Position numbers and translations under genes: made by a program | Part shown: positions 1 to 7,978 of the stretch, piece after piece | Layout: the number at the start of each line of letters is the position of its first letter | How positions within the stretch are numbered: position 1 is the stretch's first letter | The notes under the pieces: model-generated | Told to the model about the DNA's origin: nothing | Database searches by the model: none | What the model saw: only the letters and a program-made list of their open reading frames with translations | DNA from: Anaerolineae bacterium | GTDB lineage: Bacteria > Chloroflexota > Anaerolineae > Aggregatilineales > Phototrophicaceae | NCBI GenBank assembly: GCA_019912905.1 | Contig: JAIOHO010000604.1 | Coordinates: 1 to 12,333, forward strand | DNA length: 12,333 bases | Reading direction: 5' to 3'

Positions 1-1530
1 CGGATCGGCCTTTTCCGCCGTATACACCAACGGATCGAGCGGCGCGAAGGCCCACCAGTGCTCCCCGGCCAGGTTGAAGCGTACCACCTGCCGGTCGGCG
101 CGGCCCACCGTCGAGACCGTCTGCTGATTCTGGACCGTGATGCCCAATTCGAGCAGCTGCTCGTCGATCGGGCGGTCGCGCACCAGCGGCTGCTCATCAA
201 ACAGGCGCGCGAGCGCATCGTCGATATTACAGGCTCCGTGAGGGCTGGCTTCGATGAGGGACGCGCACACCGCCAGCGGCTTCACATCGGTCTCATTTAG
301 CGCGCTGATAAACGCCCCGGTCTGCTGCGCCAGCCACGAACCCGGCTCGGCACGCGAGTCCAGGTCAAGCGCCAGCGCCAGCGCGCTGCCCACGTCACCG
401 TCGAACACCGCCAGCATCGCCTGAATGACCTGGGTACGCTGGGCAGCATAATCGTCCTCGGACGTCACAAAGGGGAGGATGTCGCCGATCGTCGCGCGGG
501 CTTCGTCAATCGGCTGCGCATACAGCGGTTCCGCGCCGTAAAACAGGCAGTTGGCGGTATTCTGGAAGAAATAGCCGTCCGCATCCGGCACCGGGCGAAA
601 GAAATTAGCCGACCAGCGCCAGGTCACAGCCTGCTCGCCCAGGCACTGCCACGCCGCCGATTCTTCACGATACACCTTGACCTCAAGATCGCTGCCCCCG
701 GCCATCCAGGTGACGATTTCGCCATAGCGGATCACCTTGCCCGGTTCGACCAGACTCACCAGGCTGCCCCCGCGCCAGCCCAACACGCGCAGTTCGCGGT
801 TCAGCGCGCCATCATCCAGTGCGATCGCCAGTTCGTCCAGGCCGTCCCGGTTGAAATCGCCGACGCCCATCAGTTCAAGCGCAGCCACCGAATCCAACGG
901 TGACGCAGGCAGGTCCGGCGAGTCGAGCACGCGGTAAGGGCCGCTGGCGCTGCCGATGACCGGCACATAATCGTCATACACGGGCGAACCGGCGGCATCG
1001 GCGGCATACACGTGCAGCACGGCATCCTCCGGTGCAATTCCATCCAGGTTGGCAGGGAGCACATCGACCTGAAAGCCAGCATCCTCGAATGGTATCAATG
1101 GGGCTGCTGCCTGCTGGTTGACCAGCGCCTCGATGAACGGACGCGCCACGCTGCGCAGGTCGATACTGCCAATCGGGGCCGCCAGCATTGCGGGCAGCAG
1201 GCGCTGGCGCACCTTCGCATCCTGAAGGGCACGCGGAAACCGCCGGGTCAATTCATATTGGGTCAGCGCGATCGCGTTTTCCATCTCAATCGCCCCCGGC
1301 GTCAGCTGGCGCACGCGGGTATACAGCACCTCGACCAGATCCCCCGCCTGCCAGGGCCGCAGCACGAAGCGGTTGATGGGCACAGACGGCGTGCTGATGA
1401 CCGCCAATGGCGCAGGCGGCGTGTTGGTCGCAAAAAGCGGCGGGCGCGGGTCCTGAGCCAGACCCGGATTAACCAGCAGACCCGCCAGCAGCATCAGCGT
1501 GAACCAGACGAAACCCCTATAACGACGCAT
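1..1530 (-). CDS. Secreted FG-GAP-motif protein, partial (C-terminus off the left edge)
   Basis: The minus frame is open from the ATG at 1530 to the window edge, giving 510 residues with no stop. The start is supported by a GAGGA ribosome binding site at 1539-1543, eight bases upstream. Residues 1-26 form a signal peptide (MRRYR, a hydrophobic core FVWFTLMLLAGLLV, then a probable cut near LAQ), so the protein is exported. Residues about 214-240 hold an FG-GAP/VCBS-like calcium-loop motif, VGDFNRDGLDELAIAL, with Asp225, Asn227, Asp229 and Asp232 spaced as in such loops. The stretch before it (60-180) looks like mixed alpha/beta. The part after about 300 is rich in Ala/Leu helices and could be helical repeats; it has two Cys (CASLIEASPHGAC) that could pair outside the cell. 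One FG-GAP copy is too few for a full propeller. The function is unknown; a surface or binding role is inference. Confidence 0.82.
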   Translation of the reverse strand, partial: MRRYRGFVWFTLMLLAGLLVNPGLAQDPRPPLFATNTPPAPLAVISTPSVPINRFVLRPWQAGDLVEVLYTRVRQLTPGAIEMENAIALTQYELTRRFPRALQDAKVRQRLLPAMLAAPIGSIDLRSVARPFIEALVNQQAAAPLIPFEDAGFQVDVLPANLDGIAPEDAVLHVYAADAAGSPVYDDYVPVIGSASGPYRVLDSPDLPASPLDSVAALELMGVGDFNRDGLDELAIALDDGALNRELRVLGWRGGSLVSLVEPGKVIRYGEIVTWMAGGSDLEVKVYREESAAWQCLGEQAVTWRWSANFFRPVPDADGYFFQNTANCLFYGAEPLYAQPIDEARATIGDILPFVTSEDDYAAQRTQVIQAMLAVFDGDVGSALALALDLDSRAEPGSWLAQQTGAFISALNETDVKPLAVCASLIEASPHGACNIDDALARLFDEQPLVRDRPIDEQLLELGITVQNQQTVSTVGRADRQVVRFNLAGEHWWAFAPLDPLVYTAEKADP

Positions 1531-1629
1531 GTCGCAAATCCTCGGATACAGGATGACAAGCGTCTTAAGTTTGCCACGAATGCCCAAACTTTCAAACTGA
1601 TTGGTTCGCCCTGCCTGGCCCGCAGGCGA

Positions 1630-1658
1630 TTGGCACCACCACCGGGATACGTTATACT
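1630..1658 (+). promoter_or_regulatory. Sigma-70-type promoter of the isoaspartate methyltransferase gene
   Basis: TTGGCA at 1630-1635 and TATACT at 1653-1658 are separated by exactly 17 bases; each box matches the consensus at five of six positions. Transcription would start near 1665, giving a leader of about 115 bases before the ATG at 1779. That leader is more AT-rich than its surroundings. Confidence 0.7.
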
Positions 1659-1778
1659 GGATGTAATATGCGCTGTGGAGAACCCTGGGTGGAGCCGGCA
1701 AACTCATTCTGGATTTTAGGTAATCGACAGGATAGTAATAGTAGTATTTATAGAAAAACTGGTTGTCGAGGTATTCCG

Positions 1779-2477
1779 ATGGGCGACAAATGGAAACTTT
1801 CACGCAGCCGCATGGTAGCCACACAGCTCGCCGTGCGTGGTATTCATGACCAGCGCCTGCTGGCCGCGATGCGCCACATTCCCCGCCATCAGTTTGTCCC
1901 GCGCGAGGTTCAACACCTGGCGTATACCGATCAACCGCTGCCAATCGGCGAGAATCAAACCATTTCGCAGCCGTATATTGTGGCACTCATGACTCAGATG
2001 CTCCACCTGAAGGGGGACGAGCACGTGCTGGAAATCGGCACCGGGTCCGGTTATCAGACCGCCATCCTGTGTCAGTTGGCCGCGCGGGTCTATACCCTGG
2101 AATATTATCCGCGACTCGCCGGACGTGCGGCCCGGGTGTTGGATCAGTTAGGTGTCGAAAACGTCGAAATCCATGTGGGCGATGGCAGCCAGGGCCTGCC
2201 GGACATGGCTCCTTATGATGCCATCCTCGTCACAGCGGCAGCACCTGCCCTGCCTGGCCCGCTGCGTTCCCAGCTGGATCCCAACGGCGGACGGTTGGTG
2301 ATCCCGGTCGGCAGCCAGCAGGATCAATATCTGGAACGTGTGATTCGCTGGGACAATACCTGGAAGATCGAACAAACGGAGCGAGTCCGATTTGTGCCGC
2401 TGGTTGGGCGCTTCGGCTTCCAACTGCCATCCAACGTGTGCAGTTCAGATCAAAACGACCAATCCGCTGAAGTCTAG
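1779..2477 (+). CDS. pcm: Protein-L-isoaspartate O-methyltransferase
   Basis: This enzyme transfers a methyl group from S-adenosylmethionine to L-isoaspartyl residues in aged proteins, starting their repair in the cytoplasm. The 232-residue product matches the family length (about 210-235). Residues 11-40 carry the family opening (MVATQLAVRGIHD, then IPRHQFVP), 49-65 carry AYTDQPLPIG and the signature TISQP (Ser63 is in the substrate site), and 83-92 are the SAM-binding motif VLEIGTGSGY. The C-terminal VRFVPLVG at 203-210 is also typical. The ATG at 1779 is preferred because GAGG lies at 1768-1771 with a seven-base spacer. The frame stays open upstream to an ATG at 1668, which would add 37 residues not resembling the family. 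The gene has its own promoter and ends in a four-base overlap with the convergent methyltransferase. The last 15 residues are polar and probably disordered. Confidence 0.93.
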   Translation: MGDKWKLSRSRMVATQLAVRGIHDQRLLAAMRHIPRHQFVPREVQHLAYTDQPLPIGENQTISQPYIVALMTQMLHLKGDEHVLEIGTGSGYQTAILCQLAARVYTLEYYPRLAGRAARVLDQLGVENVEIHVGDGSQGLPDMAPYDAILVTAAAPALPGPLRSQLDPNGGRLVIPVGSQQDQYLERVIRWDNTWKIEQTERVRFVPLVGRFGFQLPSNVCSSDQNDQSAEV

Positions 2478-3340
2478 GCCAGTTTGCGGCTCTCATCCAC
2501 GTAATCGTGGATAAATCCCCCCTGGTCAGAGGCAATCAACACCCCACTGAGTTTGTGGACGACCAGTTCACCCACGTAATTAAGTTGATTGCGAATCTGT
2601 TCGCGCACGATCATCATGACGGCATCCCACGACACCCCTAACGGAAGCTGGGGTTCGCTCAGGCTGCGGGCGCTTTCCAGATAGGCCAGCACCGGTTCGA
2701 CCTCATCAAAGACGAACGTGCCGGGCAAATCGTAACGGACCACCGCGAAAAAGTTGCGGGCCAGGTAGCGCGTGCCGCTTTCCAGGCTGAAGGCATGACT
2801 GGCCGGTCGCGGGACGATGACCTGCTTGCCGGGCGCGGTCAGCACCATAATCGCGCGCTTATACAGGTCATGAAACTGGGGGGTGTTTTCGACACTGTTG
2901 GTCGCCGCCACCAGAATCCCGTCCGGCTTCAGCACCCGGCGGATTTCCTTGATCGCATGGTCGATGTCCGGCAGATGATAGAGGACATGATTCGCCATCA
3001 CCACGTCGAAGGTCTGGTCCGCAAACGGCAGATCCCTGGCATCCGCCTGTACAACGGCCCGGCGCGCAGGATGTTTCGCCAGGATGCCGCTTGAAAAATC
3101 GACGCCATAATAGCGGACACCGGGCAGCGATTGAGCCAGCGCCGCCGCGTAACTGCCCGGCCCACAGCCCACATCGAGCAGGGTTTCTTCACCGCGCCAG
3201 GTGACCCGGCTCAGGACCCAATCCGGGAAATCCACGCGCGGTACGCTGTACTGTTCGTGGATCTGGTAACGCACGTTCAGGTGTTCGTCCGTTGCATAAG
3301 CCTGTTGCCGCAGTATCCGGGTGTCGATTGCCGGTTCCAT
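2474..3340 (-). CDS. Class I SAM-dependent methyltransferase (Methyltransf_11 type)
   Basis: The product has 288 residues. Motif I is LLDVGCGPGSY at 54-64, the acidic end of strand 2 is VDFS at 80-83, motif II/III lies in DLPFADQTFDVVMANHVLYHLPD (103-125), and IRRVLKPDGILV follows. These are the hallmarks of the UbiE/Methyltransf_11 group, which methylates small molecules or lipids; the sequence does not reveal the substrate. The C-terminal 100 residues show no motif I recognise and may form a substrate cap. The ATG at 3340 is preceded by AGGGAA, close to the start. A TTG at 3367 in the same frame would add nine residues and is less likely. The gene is divergent from the dehydratase gene and convergent with pcm, so it is probably transcribed alone. 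It is not related to pcm beyond the shared SAM fold. Confidence 0.88.
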   Translation of the reverse strand: MEPAIDTRILRQQAYATDEHLNVRYQIHEQYSVPRVDFPDWVLSRVTWRGEETLLDVGCGPGSYAAALAQSLPGVRYYGVDFSSGILAKHPARRAVVQADARDLPFADQTFDVVMANHVLYHLPDIDHAIKEIRRVLKPDGILVAATNSVENTPQFHDLYKRAIMVLTAPGKQVIVPRPASHAFSLESGTRYLARNFFAVVRYDLPGTFVFDEVEPVLAYLESARSLSEPQLPLGVSWDAVMMIVREQIRNQLNYVGELVVHKLSGVLIASDQGGFIHDYVDESRKLA

Positions 3341-3376
3341 CGTTTCCCTATCAATAAACGCGAGCAAGATAATCAG

Positions 3377-3405
3377 ATTATGGTTAAGGATGACATGAAG
3401 CGCAA
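3377..3405 (-). promoter_or_regulatory. Candidate promoter of the class I methyltransferase gene
   Basis: On the minus strand TTGCGC (3400-3405) and CATAAT (3377-3382) are 17 bases apart. The -10 box matches the consensus at five of six positions and the -35 box only at its TTG. Transcription would start near 3370, about 30 bases before the ATG at 3340. Confidence 0.45.
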
Positions 3406-3494
3406 TCCTGCGGTTGCAAAACTGTCCACGACGACGCAGAATCGCACTGCAAATTTAATTTCATTATAAGGTGTTTTATGTATTGGAGACATCC

Positions 3495-4427
3495 ATGATC
3501 GAACTGGCTGACATTGCGCTGGCACGCTACCGGCTTTCGCCTTACCTGAGGCCGACCCCACTGGAACAGATTCACGATCTCGGCCCCCAGGTGTGGTTCA
3601 AGCTGGAAAATGTGAATAAAACCCGTTCCTTCAAAGTGCGCGGCGCACTGAACGCGATGCTGACATTGAACAGGAAGGCCCGGGAGAAAGGCATTATCGC
3701 CTGCTCGTCGGGCAATCATGCCCAGGGCGTCGCCTATGCCGCTCACCTGCTGGGAACCACAGCGCGGGTGCTGATGCCCACGTCCACGCCCCGCCGCAAG
3801 GTGGAGGGGGTGCATCAATATGGTTCGCAGGCCATCCTCTTTGGCGATAATTACGACGAAGCAGAAGATGAAGCCCACCGCCTGATCCGCGACGAGGGCG
3901 CGACGTTTATTTCCCCCTACAATGATCCGCTGATCGTGGCGGGAGCCGGGACGATCGGGCTGGAAATCATCGATTCGCTGCCAGATGTCGAGCGCGTGCT
4001 GGTGCCGGTCAGCGGCGGCGGCCTGATCTCCGGCGTGGCCCTGGCGCTCAAATCGCTGAAACCCAGCATCGAAGTCATCGGCGTCTGCGCAGAATCGGCC
4101 CCGGCCATGTACAACCTGTTTTACGACACCGCTCTGCCTCAGGTCTGGGAGACCCTGGCGGAAGCGCTGTCCGGCGAGATCGAGGCCAATGCCATCACCA
4201 TCAGCCTGACGCAGCGGTATGTGGATGAAATCGTGCTGGTTTCTGAAGAAGCCATCGCCGAGGCCATGCGCTGGCTGCTGTTGAAATGTGCCTGGGTGGT
4301 GGAAGGGGGCGGCGCAGTCGGCGTGGCAGCCCTGCGCAGCGGCGTGGTCGAGGAGGATGGCCGCTCAACCGTGGTGGTCCTCAGCGGCGGCAACGTCGAT
4401 GAAGAAACCCTGAGTCATCTGCTGTAA
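3495..4427 (+). CDS. PLP-dependent threonine/serine dehydratase
   Basis: This enzyme uses pyridoxal phosphate to deaminate L-threonine to 2-oxobutanoate (or L-serine to pyruvate) in the cytoplasm. The 310-residue product has the fold-type II landmarks in order: the PLP lysine Lys47 in SFKVRGA, the substrate loop SSGNHAQG at 71-78, the phosphate-binding glycine loop SGGGLISG at 173-180, ESAPAMYN at 200-207, and Ser297 in VLSGGN, which contacts the PLP ring nitrogen. It stops after the catalytic core with no C-terminal ACT domain, so feedback control by isoleucine, as in biosynthetic IlvA, is not expected. A catabolic threonine dehydratase, a serine racemase-like enzyme or a hydroxyaspartate ammonia-lyase are all possible in this family. 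The ATG at 3495 has GGAG at 3485-3488 with a six-base spacer; an in-frame GTG at 3471 lacks such a site. Two hairpins follow the stop. Confidence 0.92.
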   Translation: MIELADIALARYRLSPYLRPTPLEQIHDLGPQVWFKLENVNKTRSFKVRGALNAMLTLNRKAREKGIIACSSGNHAQGVAYAAHLLGTTARVLMPTSTPRRKVEGVHQYGSQAILFGDNYDEAEDEAHRLIRDEGATFISPYNDPLIVAGAGTIGLEIIDSLPDVERVLVPVSGGGLISGVALALKSLKPSIEVIGVCAESAPAMYNLFYDTALPQVWETLAEALSGEIEANAITISLTQRYVDEIVLVSEEAIAEAMRWLLLKCAWVVEGGGAVGVAALRSGVVEEDGRSTVVVLSGGNVDEETLSHLL

Positions 4428-4434
4428 ACAAACA

Positions 4435-4465
4435 CGAGAGGCCACCCACAATCCGCGGCCTCTCG
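4435..4465. terminator. Hairpin after the dehydratase gene, likely terminator
   Basis: A perfect nine-base stem (CGAGAGGCC at 4435-4443 and GGCCTCTCG at 4457-4465) closes a 13-base loop, starting eight bases after the dehydratase stop. No T-run follows, so intrinsic termination may be weak; a processing or Rho-assisted end is also possible. It sits between two convergent genes and could act in both directions. Confidence 0.6.
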
Positions 4466-4496
4466 CAGCCTGTTGAAGTTCTTGAATAACTGATCA

Positions 4497-4526
4497 GGGA
4501 GGACGCCTGTGGATGGGCATCCTCCC
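4497..4526. terminator. Second hairpin between convergent genes, likely terminator of the VWA gene
   Basis: GGGAGGACGCC (4497-4507) pairs with GGCATCCTCCC (4516-4526) with a single C/A mismatch and an eight-base loop. It lies 19 bases past the stop of the minus-strand VWA gene, the usual place for a terminator. There is no T-run on either side. Confidence 0.5.
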
Positions 4527-4545
4527 CGGATAATCGCAGCTTCTG

Positions 4546-7500
4546 CTAGCGACGCGTGCGGCGTGACCGGCTGAGCAGGATGTACAGCAGGAACAGCACG
4601 ACGACGATCACCACCACAATCACGGCAACCGGGATCATCGTCTCGTTACCGGGCGTTGATTCCGCCTGAGCGGGGATCAGGGTTCCAATCGGCGTAACCG
4701 ATGCGGCTGGGCTGGCATTGGCACCGCCCGTGGTCGGGGTCGCGCTGGCACGGGTTGCTTCCTGGGCCACCTCGGTTCCCGCCTCGGTCGGCACCACGTT
4801 GACTTCTCCAGTGACTTCCTCGGTGGGTTCCACTTCCGGCGTGCGTTCAGCCGTCACCGTGACCTGCGCGTCGCTGGTCGCAGCGGCGTCGATCGTACTC
4901 TGCGCATCAGCCGTCGCCTGTTCATCCGCCGCAGCCTGAGTCGCGGTCTGCGCCGCAGAGTCGGTGCCTTCCGCGTCTGCGGTCATTTGCTCATCCAACG
5001 CGGACTGCGTGGCGGTCTGGGCCGCGTTTTCTGTCGTAGCGGCATCGGCGGTCATTTGCTCATCCAGCACGGACTGGCTGGCGGTGGCCTGGGCATCCAT
5101 GAAAAGCTGAGTCGCCGTCTGGAGCGCGCTCTCCGTCCCTTCGGCAGCGGACGTGGCCTGCGCCTGGACTGCACTTTGAGTCGCGGTGAGAGCGGCGTCT
5201 GCCGTCATTTGAGCATCAAGGGTCACCTGGGCTGCGGCTGCGGCGGACGCGCTGACTGCGGCAGTCGCTGTGATTCGTTCGATCAAGGCGGAAACTGCCG
5301 ACGAAGAAGCGGCGTCCAATGTGGCGTTCAGGTCCTGATCCGAAAGGGTCGGCGTCGCACTTTCGACGGCTGCTTCTTCCGTCACCGCCGCCGTCGTCGT
5401 GGCAGTACCTGCCGCATCCAGGGTGGACTGTGCGTTTACGGTCGCCGCCAGATCCGCCGTGGCCTGGGCGTCGCTGGTAGCGGTGCCTTCAATCACTGCC
5501 TGGGCAGCGCTGGTGGCAGCACCATCGATTGTGGCCTGTGCATCACTGGTGGCCGCCAGATCCGCCGTCGCTGATTCCGTCACCGCCACAGCCGTAGTCG
5601 GCGTCGCAGAAGCTTGTCCCTGGGCCTGGGCGGTTTCGGTAATCCGCTCAAACAACCCGGCGATCGCGGCAGTCGCGGCCTGGTTGATTGCAGCCGAGGT
5701 CTCGGTTTGCAGCGCCTGGGCTTCCGCTTCCGTCGTGGCCGCAGTTTCAGTGCTGGTCGCTTCCTCGGTCGCGGCACTGACTGCCGTTTCGCTGGCTGAG
5801 ACAGTCGTCGCGGGCACCTCCGGCGTTACTGTTTCCGTGGGGGGCACCTGGGCCGTCGCCGTCAGCGACACGCTTTCAGGCACAGTGAAGGCGATTTCGA
5901 CCTGCGCCTCCAATCCGGCCTGATTTGCGGCAGTGATCGAAAGGGTGTGTGCACCCGGGCCGATCGCCAGTACATCCAGTACGGTCGTGGCGGGTTCGCC
6001 GGGAGTGACTTCGAGGGTTTGGCCGTCCACCTGGGCGCGGATGTCCGTCACCGGTGTCTGGCTGGTCGTGATGATTTCGATGGTGCGATCCGCATCCAGG
6101 GTTTCCCCGGATTCCAGGCCGCTGAGAGTCACCGTCGGCGGCAGCGCCGTAACCTGAATGCTCAGGCTCTGGGTCGTCGTCTGGCCGAGGGCATTGCCGA
6201 CCGTCACCGACAGCGTCCCCGGGCCTGGCGGCAGGCTCTGCGGGTCCAGCACCAGCGTGTTTGCGTCCGCAGCATTCAGCGGCTCACCGTTAAAGGCAAA
6301 GGTTACATCCGTGACTTCGCCCTGGCTGCTGAGGACATCCACCCCGATCTGAACCGGTTCAGCGACCTGCTGGCCGCTTTCCAGCCCGGTCACAGTAAAC
6401 TGGATGGGCAGTTCAGGCACGGCGAACTGGCCGCCGATACCGGTGGTCACCCCGCCTGCATTGGTCACGGTAATGCCGATCACGTGGTCACCCGGTGTCA
6501 GAGTGAACGGATCAATGACGAACGTATACGGCTCAGGCAGTGCGAGCGGTTCACCGCCATCCTGGGTGAGGTTGACACTGACTGCATCTGTCTGGCCGGT
6601 AATATCGACTGAATAAACCTGGAGATCGCCAATCGTGCCGCTGAGCGGCGGGTCAATTCGAATGTCAGAGGGCAGCGCCGCGATGCTGAAATCCACCGTG
6701 GCTGCGCCGGTATCGCCGTGTTCATCCGTCGCCGTGTAGGTCAGACTGTGCGCGCCAGGAGCCAGCGCCACCGGATCAATCGTGAAGCCGAAAGGTGCCT
6801 CGGTCAGCGTCACCTGGGCCGTGCCATCCAGCGCAATCTCGACCCCGGTGAGCGCGTCATCCGCGACCACTTCGGCCACAGCCTCGGTCACCCGGTCGAT
6901 TACCGCGGGCAGTTCCGGCGCACGCACCACCGGCACCGGCACCGGCGCACGCAGGCGACCCGTGCTGCTGGCGATCCCCTCAGGCGTGGTGACTTCCAGC
7001 CCCAGGTCATAGGTGGTCCCATCGAGCGGCACATCGACCTGCAATACGACTTCGTACTGAGTCCGAAGCAAATCGGCCAGTTCGGTGTAGATCGCTTGCA
7101 GTTCCGCCGGGGTGGGCGATTCACGGAACAGCCCATTTGTCTCGGTGGATAAATTTTCAAGATAGTGACGGTCAGCCCCGAAACCCAGGCCGATGGTGTA
7201 AACCGGCACGCCGTTGTTCACCGCCGCGTTCAGCACATCCTGCTCGGTCGCGGCAGAGCGGTTGGCCGTATCGTACTGCGCACCATCGCTCAGTAAAATT
7301 ACCGCGCGGCGCGGGTTACCGGCTGCCACCGCCTGCTGGATGGCTTCCAACGCGCCATCGAACAGGTAGGTTTCACCGCCCACACCCAGATTATTGATGG
7401 CGGATATGAGCGCGGCCTTGTCCGTCGTAAAGGCCCGGCTCAGGCGTGCGCCGGTCGAAAACACCACCAGCGCCACCGGGTCATTTGCGCCGATCGACTC

Positions 7501-7854
7501 GACAAAGGTATTGGCGGCCAGTTTCGCATTGTCGATGGGCGTCTCGGCCATGCTGCTGCTGACATCCATCGCCAGCACGACATTGATCGGGATGGCCGCG
7601 TCACTGAAACTGCGGACACTGACGACGCGTGCGCGGTCCGCCAGCTCACCCGTGACGCGGAAGTCGGCGGCAGTCAGGTCGGGCACTGGCTGGCCGACCT
7701 GGTCAAACACATTGACCGATACGCTGACCGTAGGCAGATTGATCGGATTTAAACCGGTAATTTCGAGGCGTGGTTCGCGCGCTTCTTGTGTGGCGGCGAG
7801 TGTGACTGGTAAGATGGCAAGAATCAGTAGAGCAGCGAGCAGCGACCTTCTCAA
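4546..7854 (-). CDS. Membrane-anchored surface protein: VWA domain, Ig-like repeats and long Ala/Thr stalk
   Basis: The product has 1102 residues. A signal peptide covers about 1-20 (RRSLLAALLILAILPVTLA). A von Willebrand factor A domain covers about 88-270 with an intact metal-ion-dependent adhesion site: DVSSS at 97-101, Thr162 in GGETYL, and Asp190 in LSDG. Four related Ig-like segments follow (about 327-391, 397-479, 483-569, 572-658), each ending in a 'PG.H.L..T..N..G' type strand. Residues 660-1070 form a low-complexity stalk of Ala, Thr, Gln, Ser and Asp with 23-residue repeats near its end. A hydrophobic anchor (about 1073-1095) and an Arg-rich tail (SRSRRTRR) end the protein. The topology is therefore outside head, stalk, membrane, short inner tail. 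A ligand-binding or adhesion role is inference. The start is TTG at 7854, because AAGGAGG (7860-7866) lies five bases upstream and the signal peptide then begins at residue 1; an in-frame GTG at 7902 would add 16 polar residues. The gene follows the HEAT-repeat gene by 124 bases. Confidence 0.9.
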   Translation of the reverse strand: MRRSLLAALLILAILPVTLAATQEAREPRLEITGLNPINLPTVSVSVNVFDQVGQPVPDLTAADFRVTGELADRARVVSVRSFSDAAIPINVVLAMDVSSSMAETPIDNAKLAANTFVESIGANDPVALVVFSTGARLSRAFTTDKAALISAINNLGVGGETYLFDGALEAIQQAVAAGNPRRAVILLSDGAQYDTANRSAATEQDVLNAAVNNGVPVYTIGLGFGADRHYLENLSTETNGLFRESPTPAELQAIYTELADLLRTQYEVVLQVDVPLDGTTYDLGLEVTTPEGIASSTGRLRAPVPVPVVRAPELPAVIDRVTEAVAEVVADDALTGVEIALDGTAQVTLTEAPFGFTIDPVALAPGAHSLTYTATDEHGDTGAATVDFSIAALPSDIRIDPPLSGTIGDLQVYSVDITGQTDAVSVNLTQDGGEPLALPEPYTFVIDPFTLTPGDHVIGITVTNAGGVTTGIGGQFAVPELPIQFTVTGLESGQQVAEPVQIGVDVLSSQGEVTDVTFAFNGEPLNAADANTLVLDPQSLPPGPGTLSVTVGNALGQTTTQSLSIQVTALPPTVTLSGLESGETLDADRTIEIITTSQTPVTDIRAQVDGQTLEVTPGEPATTVLDVLAIGPGAHTLSITAANQAGLEAQVEIAFTVPESVSLTATAQVPPTETVTPEVPATTVSASETAVSAATEEATSTETAATTEAEAQALQTETSAAINQAATAAIAGLFERITETAQAQGQASATPTTAVAVTESATADLAATSDAQATIDGAATSAAQAVIEGTATSDAQATADLAATVNAQSTLDAAGTATTTAAVTEEAAVESATPTLSDQDLNATLDAASSSAVSALIERITATAAVSASAAAAAQVTLDAQMTADAALTATQSAVQAQATSAAEGTESALQTATQLFMDAQATASQSVLDEQMTADAATTENAAQTATQSALDEQMTADAEGTDSAAQTATQAAADEQATADAQSTIDAAATSDAQVTVTAERTPEVEPTEEVTGEVNVVPTEAGTEVAQEATRASATPTTGGANASPAASVTPIGTLIPAQAESTPGNETMIPVAVIVVVIVVVLFLLYILLSRSRRTRR
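4861..5067 (-). repeat. Tandem 69-bp coding repeats in the stalk of the VWA protein
   Basis: Three head-to-tail units of 23 codons can be seen. Two begin LDEQMTADA and continue to AAQTATQ; the third is diverged (ADEQATADA). At DNA level GGTCATTTGCTCATCCA occurs at 4981-4997 and again at 5050-5066, exactly 69 bases apart. Shorter relatives (DAQMTADA, DAQATAD) occur further upstream in the stalk. Such units can expand or contract by slippage or recombination. Confidence 0.75.
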
Positions 7855-7978
7855 CGCCCCCTCCTTCGATGAGACCTGACCCGTTGGTCCAGGCTGTAGC
7901 ACAGCTGAGCAATTGTGATAATGTTAACTTACTTTCGCGGAAGCGCAACAGACCAGAGCAGGGATCGAAGGAGCTTCG

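Noticed and set aside
1012..1719. Plus-strand open frame of 235 codons
   Set aside because: It is antisense to the secreted FG-GAP protein, which has a signal peptide and ribosome binding site. Its His/Arg/Gln-rich translation looks like a shadow, and it runs through the pcm promoter.
3465..3470. TATAAG as a -10 box for the dehydratase gene
   Set aside because: The hexamer 17 bases upstream (TCGCAC) does not resemble a -35 box, so the evidence is too weak to list a promoter, though one must exist nearby.
4987..5574. Plus-strand open frame of 195 codons, rich in Arg, Gly and Cys
   Set aside because: It is antisense to the repetitive stalk of the VWA gene. The open frame follows from that gene's biased, stop-poor codons; it has no ribosome binding site and a repetitive composition.
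5947..6612. Plus-strand open frame of 221 codons
   Set aside because: It is antisense to the Ig-like part of the VWA protein and rich in Arg and His, as typical for shadows of GC-rich genes.
7966..7978. Small hairpin CGAAG-GAG-CTTCG just after the HEAT-repeat stop
   Set aside because: Five base pairs and no T-run are too little for a terminator, and the VWA gene downstream probably needs read-through.
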